A stretch of DNA of 27,639 nucleotides from Phycisphaerales bacterium UBA1910 (GTDB lineage Bacteria; Planctomycetota; Phycisphaerae; Phycisphaerales; UBA1924): NCBI GenBank assembly GCA_002337545.1, contig DDGE01000025.1:1-27639 (forward strand), given 5' to 3'. Below the pieces are notes generated by a model. The model had not been told where the DNA came from, ran no database searches, and saw only the letters and a list, made by a program, of their open reading frames with translations. Below are positions 26,109-27,639 of this stretch, piece by piece; position 1 is the first letter of the stretch, and every line of letters begins with the position of its first letter. The translations under genes were made by a program, and so were the position numbers.

Positions 26109-26478
26109 ACCCATCAACCTCGACGACAAGCTCGCCCAGTTCAACGCGACATGGACGCCGCACATCATCGCCGAGCTCAACGGGCAACAGGTCAAGCTCG
26201 CCAAACTCGAAGGCGAGCTCACCTGGCACGACCACGCCGACGAAGACGAACTCTTCCTCGTCCTCACCGGCCGCCTTCGGATGCAGATGCGCGACGAACA
26301 GGGCGAAGTCGTCGAACAGATCATCGACCCCGGCGAGATCATCGTCATCCCCCGCGGGCTTGAGCACAACCCCATCGCCGACCCTGGCACCAGCGTCCTG
26401 CTCTTCGAACCCATCGCCACCAAGCACACGGGCGAGAAAATCCTCGAACGCACCGTGGTGGATCAGCCGCGGATCTGA
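26098..26478 (+). CDS. Single-domain cupin
   Basis: 126 aa beta-barrel metalloprotein. Cupin motif 1 is WHDHADEDELFLVLTG (43-58) with H44, H46 and E51; motif 2 is GEIIVIPRGLEHNP (79-92) with H90, so all four metal ligands are present. The family covers many enzymes and binding proteins and nothing here tells which. Its ATG at 26098 overlaps the hydrolase gene by 11 bp, suggesting translational coupling and a shared process. No signal peptide. Confidence 0.85.
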   Translation: MTIEPINLDDKLAQFNATWTPHIIAELNGQQVKLAKLEGELTWHDHADEDELFLVLTGRLRMQMRDEQGEVVEQIIDPGEIIVIPRGLEHNPIADPGTSVLLFEPIATKHTGEKILERTVVDQPRI

Positions 26479-26484
26479 GATCGC

Positions 26485-27639
26485 TCAGGGCGCGAGATCG
26501 GGGATGGTGACGGTGAGGGCAAAGATCTGATCCTCAATATAGGCGATGCCGTATAACCGCCTCCCGTCATTAGAGATGCTTTGGAGTGTGTAAGAATCAG
26601 CGTGAAGATCAATCTTGAGCACATCGAACAACTGATCCAACATCACGATCCCTTGATCACGCACCCAGAGGAATCCGTCAACAGAGCCATCAAACTGCAC
26701 CCCGGCTCCGAGCGCGATCGAACCATCTCCTGACACATCAGAGAAGTATCCCGATTCAAATCGATCAGAAGTAAGATCTTGTGTCACTCCCGTCGCACGA
26801 TCCCATAACCATCCGAATGATTCGCGTTCCCAACTCCCGTAATCACCGTACTCACGGACCTGGTCGACATGCCTGCTATCAATATACCCATTGCCAACAA
26901 CAACCGCCTGATTCAAAGACATCGCACGCGCGTCCATGCTGACGTCATACCCGACATCAGGTTCAGGAAGTTGGGTGATTGATCCTTCTTCCCAGAGAAA
27001 CGACAGCTGCCTCCCATTAATGCGAACGTTGTTGACCTGTTTCTCTCGGCGACCTTGGGTATTTAACAGAAAAGCTGAACCATCCTGAGAGACTGCCTCT
27101 ACGCGATAACCAAAGTCCTCAACATCAGGATCGCCGATCGATATCTCTTCCAGACGCGACTCACCATTCCAAAGAAAACTTCTCACATCGTCGTATTCCA
27201 ATCTTCGATCATCACCAATAAGCGCGACCGTGGAGCCATCCCCTGATACCGCTGCGCCTTGTACCAAGGTTGTTTGAGTGGTGCGTCGATCTGTTGCGAT
27301 CCACGAGTCTGTCAACTTGGAAAATACTCCTTCGCGATAAAGGAAAGAATCTTCAATATCTGTCAGCAAAATCGTGCCACCATCGTCTGAGATGCCTGCG
27401 ACAAATGTCGGGAACAACTGCGAACCCGCACCGGCATATACCGGTTTCCAAAGTTCATCCTCATATAGGTAAACTGTATTGCTATCCGCGAAACGGGATA
27501 TACAAACGATCGTCTGCCCATCATCGGAAAAATCAATATCAGTGAAAGCGATCCCCTCGAAAGGGAACTCGACCAACTCCACCGAACCCACGCCCTGCTC
27601 CTCCGCCCAAACAGGGGAGGCAGACGCAACGAGTACGGA
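26485..27639 (-). CDS. Exported HAF/propeller-like repeat protein, truncated at the window end
   Basis: The frame stays open to base 27639, and the residues beyond the internal GTG at 27591 read like a signal peptide end (SVLVASASPVWA, then EEQG), so the true start lies outside. Six copies of an [I/V/F]S.DG motif (DFSDDGQ, GISDDGG, AVSGDGS, AVSQDGS, DVSGDGS, SISNDGR) alternate with FLW/FLY..G strands (FLYREG, FLWNGE, FLWEEG, WLWDRATG, FLWVRDQ). This pattern is that of the HAF family of extracellular repeats, probably a beta-propeller. No catalytic motif or anchor is seen. To the eye it is less GC-rich than its neighbours. It converges on the cupin with a 6-bp gap. Confidence 0.72.
   Translation of the reverse strand, partial: SVLVASASPVWAEEQGVGSVELVEFPFEGIAFTDIDFSDDGQTIVCISRFADSNTVYLYEDELWKPVYAGAGSQLFPTFVAGISDDGGTILLTDIEDSFLYREGVFSKLTDSWIATDRRTTQTTLVQGAAVSGDGSTVALIGDDRRLEYDDVRSFLWNGESRLEEISIGDPDVEDFGYRVEAVSQDGSAFLLNTQGRREKQVNNVRINGRQLSFLWEEGSITQLPEPDVGYDVSMDARAMSLNQAVVVGNGYIDSRHVDQVREYGDYGSWERESFGWLWDRATGVTQDLTSDRFESGYFSDVSGDGSIALGAGVQFDGSVDGFLWVRDQGIVMLDQLFDVLKIDLHADSYTLQSISNDGRRLYGIAYIEDQIFALTVTIPDLAP

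Overview
The window looks like chromosomal DNA of a planctomycete, most likely class Phycisphaerae. The basis is indirect: GC-rich coding DNA with frequent TTG and GTG starts, a secreted protein with a VPAP-type C-terminal anchor followed by RRRR, a BY-kinase/WecA-type polysaccharide locus, and several genes with no Shine-Dalgarno but a -10 box right before the ATG. I saw no tRNA, rRNA, CRISPR array, insertion sequence or phage gene.

Layout. (1) 1-3263 (+): end of an exopolysaccharide locus: the C-terminal kinase part of a chain-length regulator (cut by the window edge), a nucleotide-sugar epimerase and a WecA/MraY-family priming transferase, tightly coupled. (2) 3275-5059 (-): a flavin-dependent halogenase-like protein. 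(3) 5193-8570 (+): tpiA, secG, yicC and an aminoglycoside-phosphotransferase-fold kinase; then a secreted PDZ-like protein (8606-9703). (4) 9700-14108 (-): a solo small alarmone hydrolase (MESH1-like), a GH35 beta-galactosidase homologue whose expected catalytic and sugar-binding residues are largely replaced, and a GNAT acetyltransferase. (5) 14109-14434: intergenic, with a striking nested-stem structure that could be an uncharacterised RNA. (6) glmS (-) and carB (+) diverge from 16277-16568. The last codons of carB lie in a REP-like inverted repeat. (7) 20076-23175 (-): a HhH-GPD DNA glycosylase, a PEP-CTERM-like secreted protein and an unrecognised protein with a possible N-terminal HTH. 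(8) 23366-26478 (+): a compact operon of an SdpR-like ArsR repressor, an SdpI-like membrane protein, a secreted alpha/beta hydrolase and a cupin. (9) 26485-27639 (-): an exported HAF/propeller-like repeat protein cut by the window end.

Working together: the first three genes fit polysaccharide assembly, where a sugar nucleotide is made, the lipid carrier is primed and polymer length or export is controlled. tpiA, glmS and carB are core metabolism (glycolysis, amino-sugar supply for wall and polysaccharide, pyrimidine/arginine precursor). The SdpR/SdpI operon resembles the Bacillus signal-responsive repressor/membrane-sensor pair, but no SdpC-like toxin is present and the operon continues into a secreted hydrolase.

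Most worth a second look: the altered GH35 active site, the BY-kinase without its Walker A lysine, the possible RNA at 14261-14400, the REP-derived CarB tail, and a recurring leaderless-promoter layout in which a terminator T-tract twice coincides with the next gene's -35. Homology calls rest on remembered family motifs; no database search was run.
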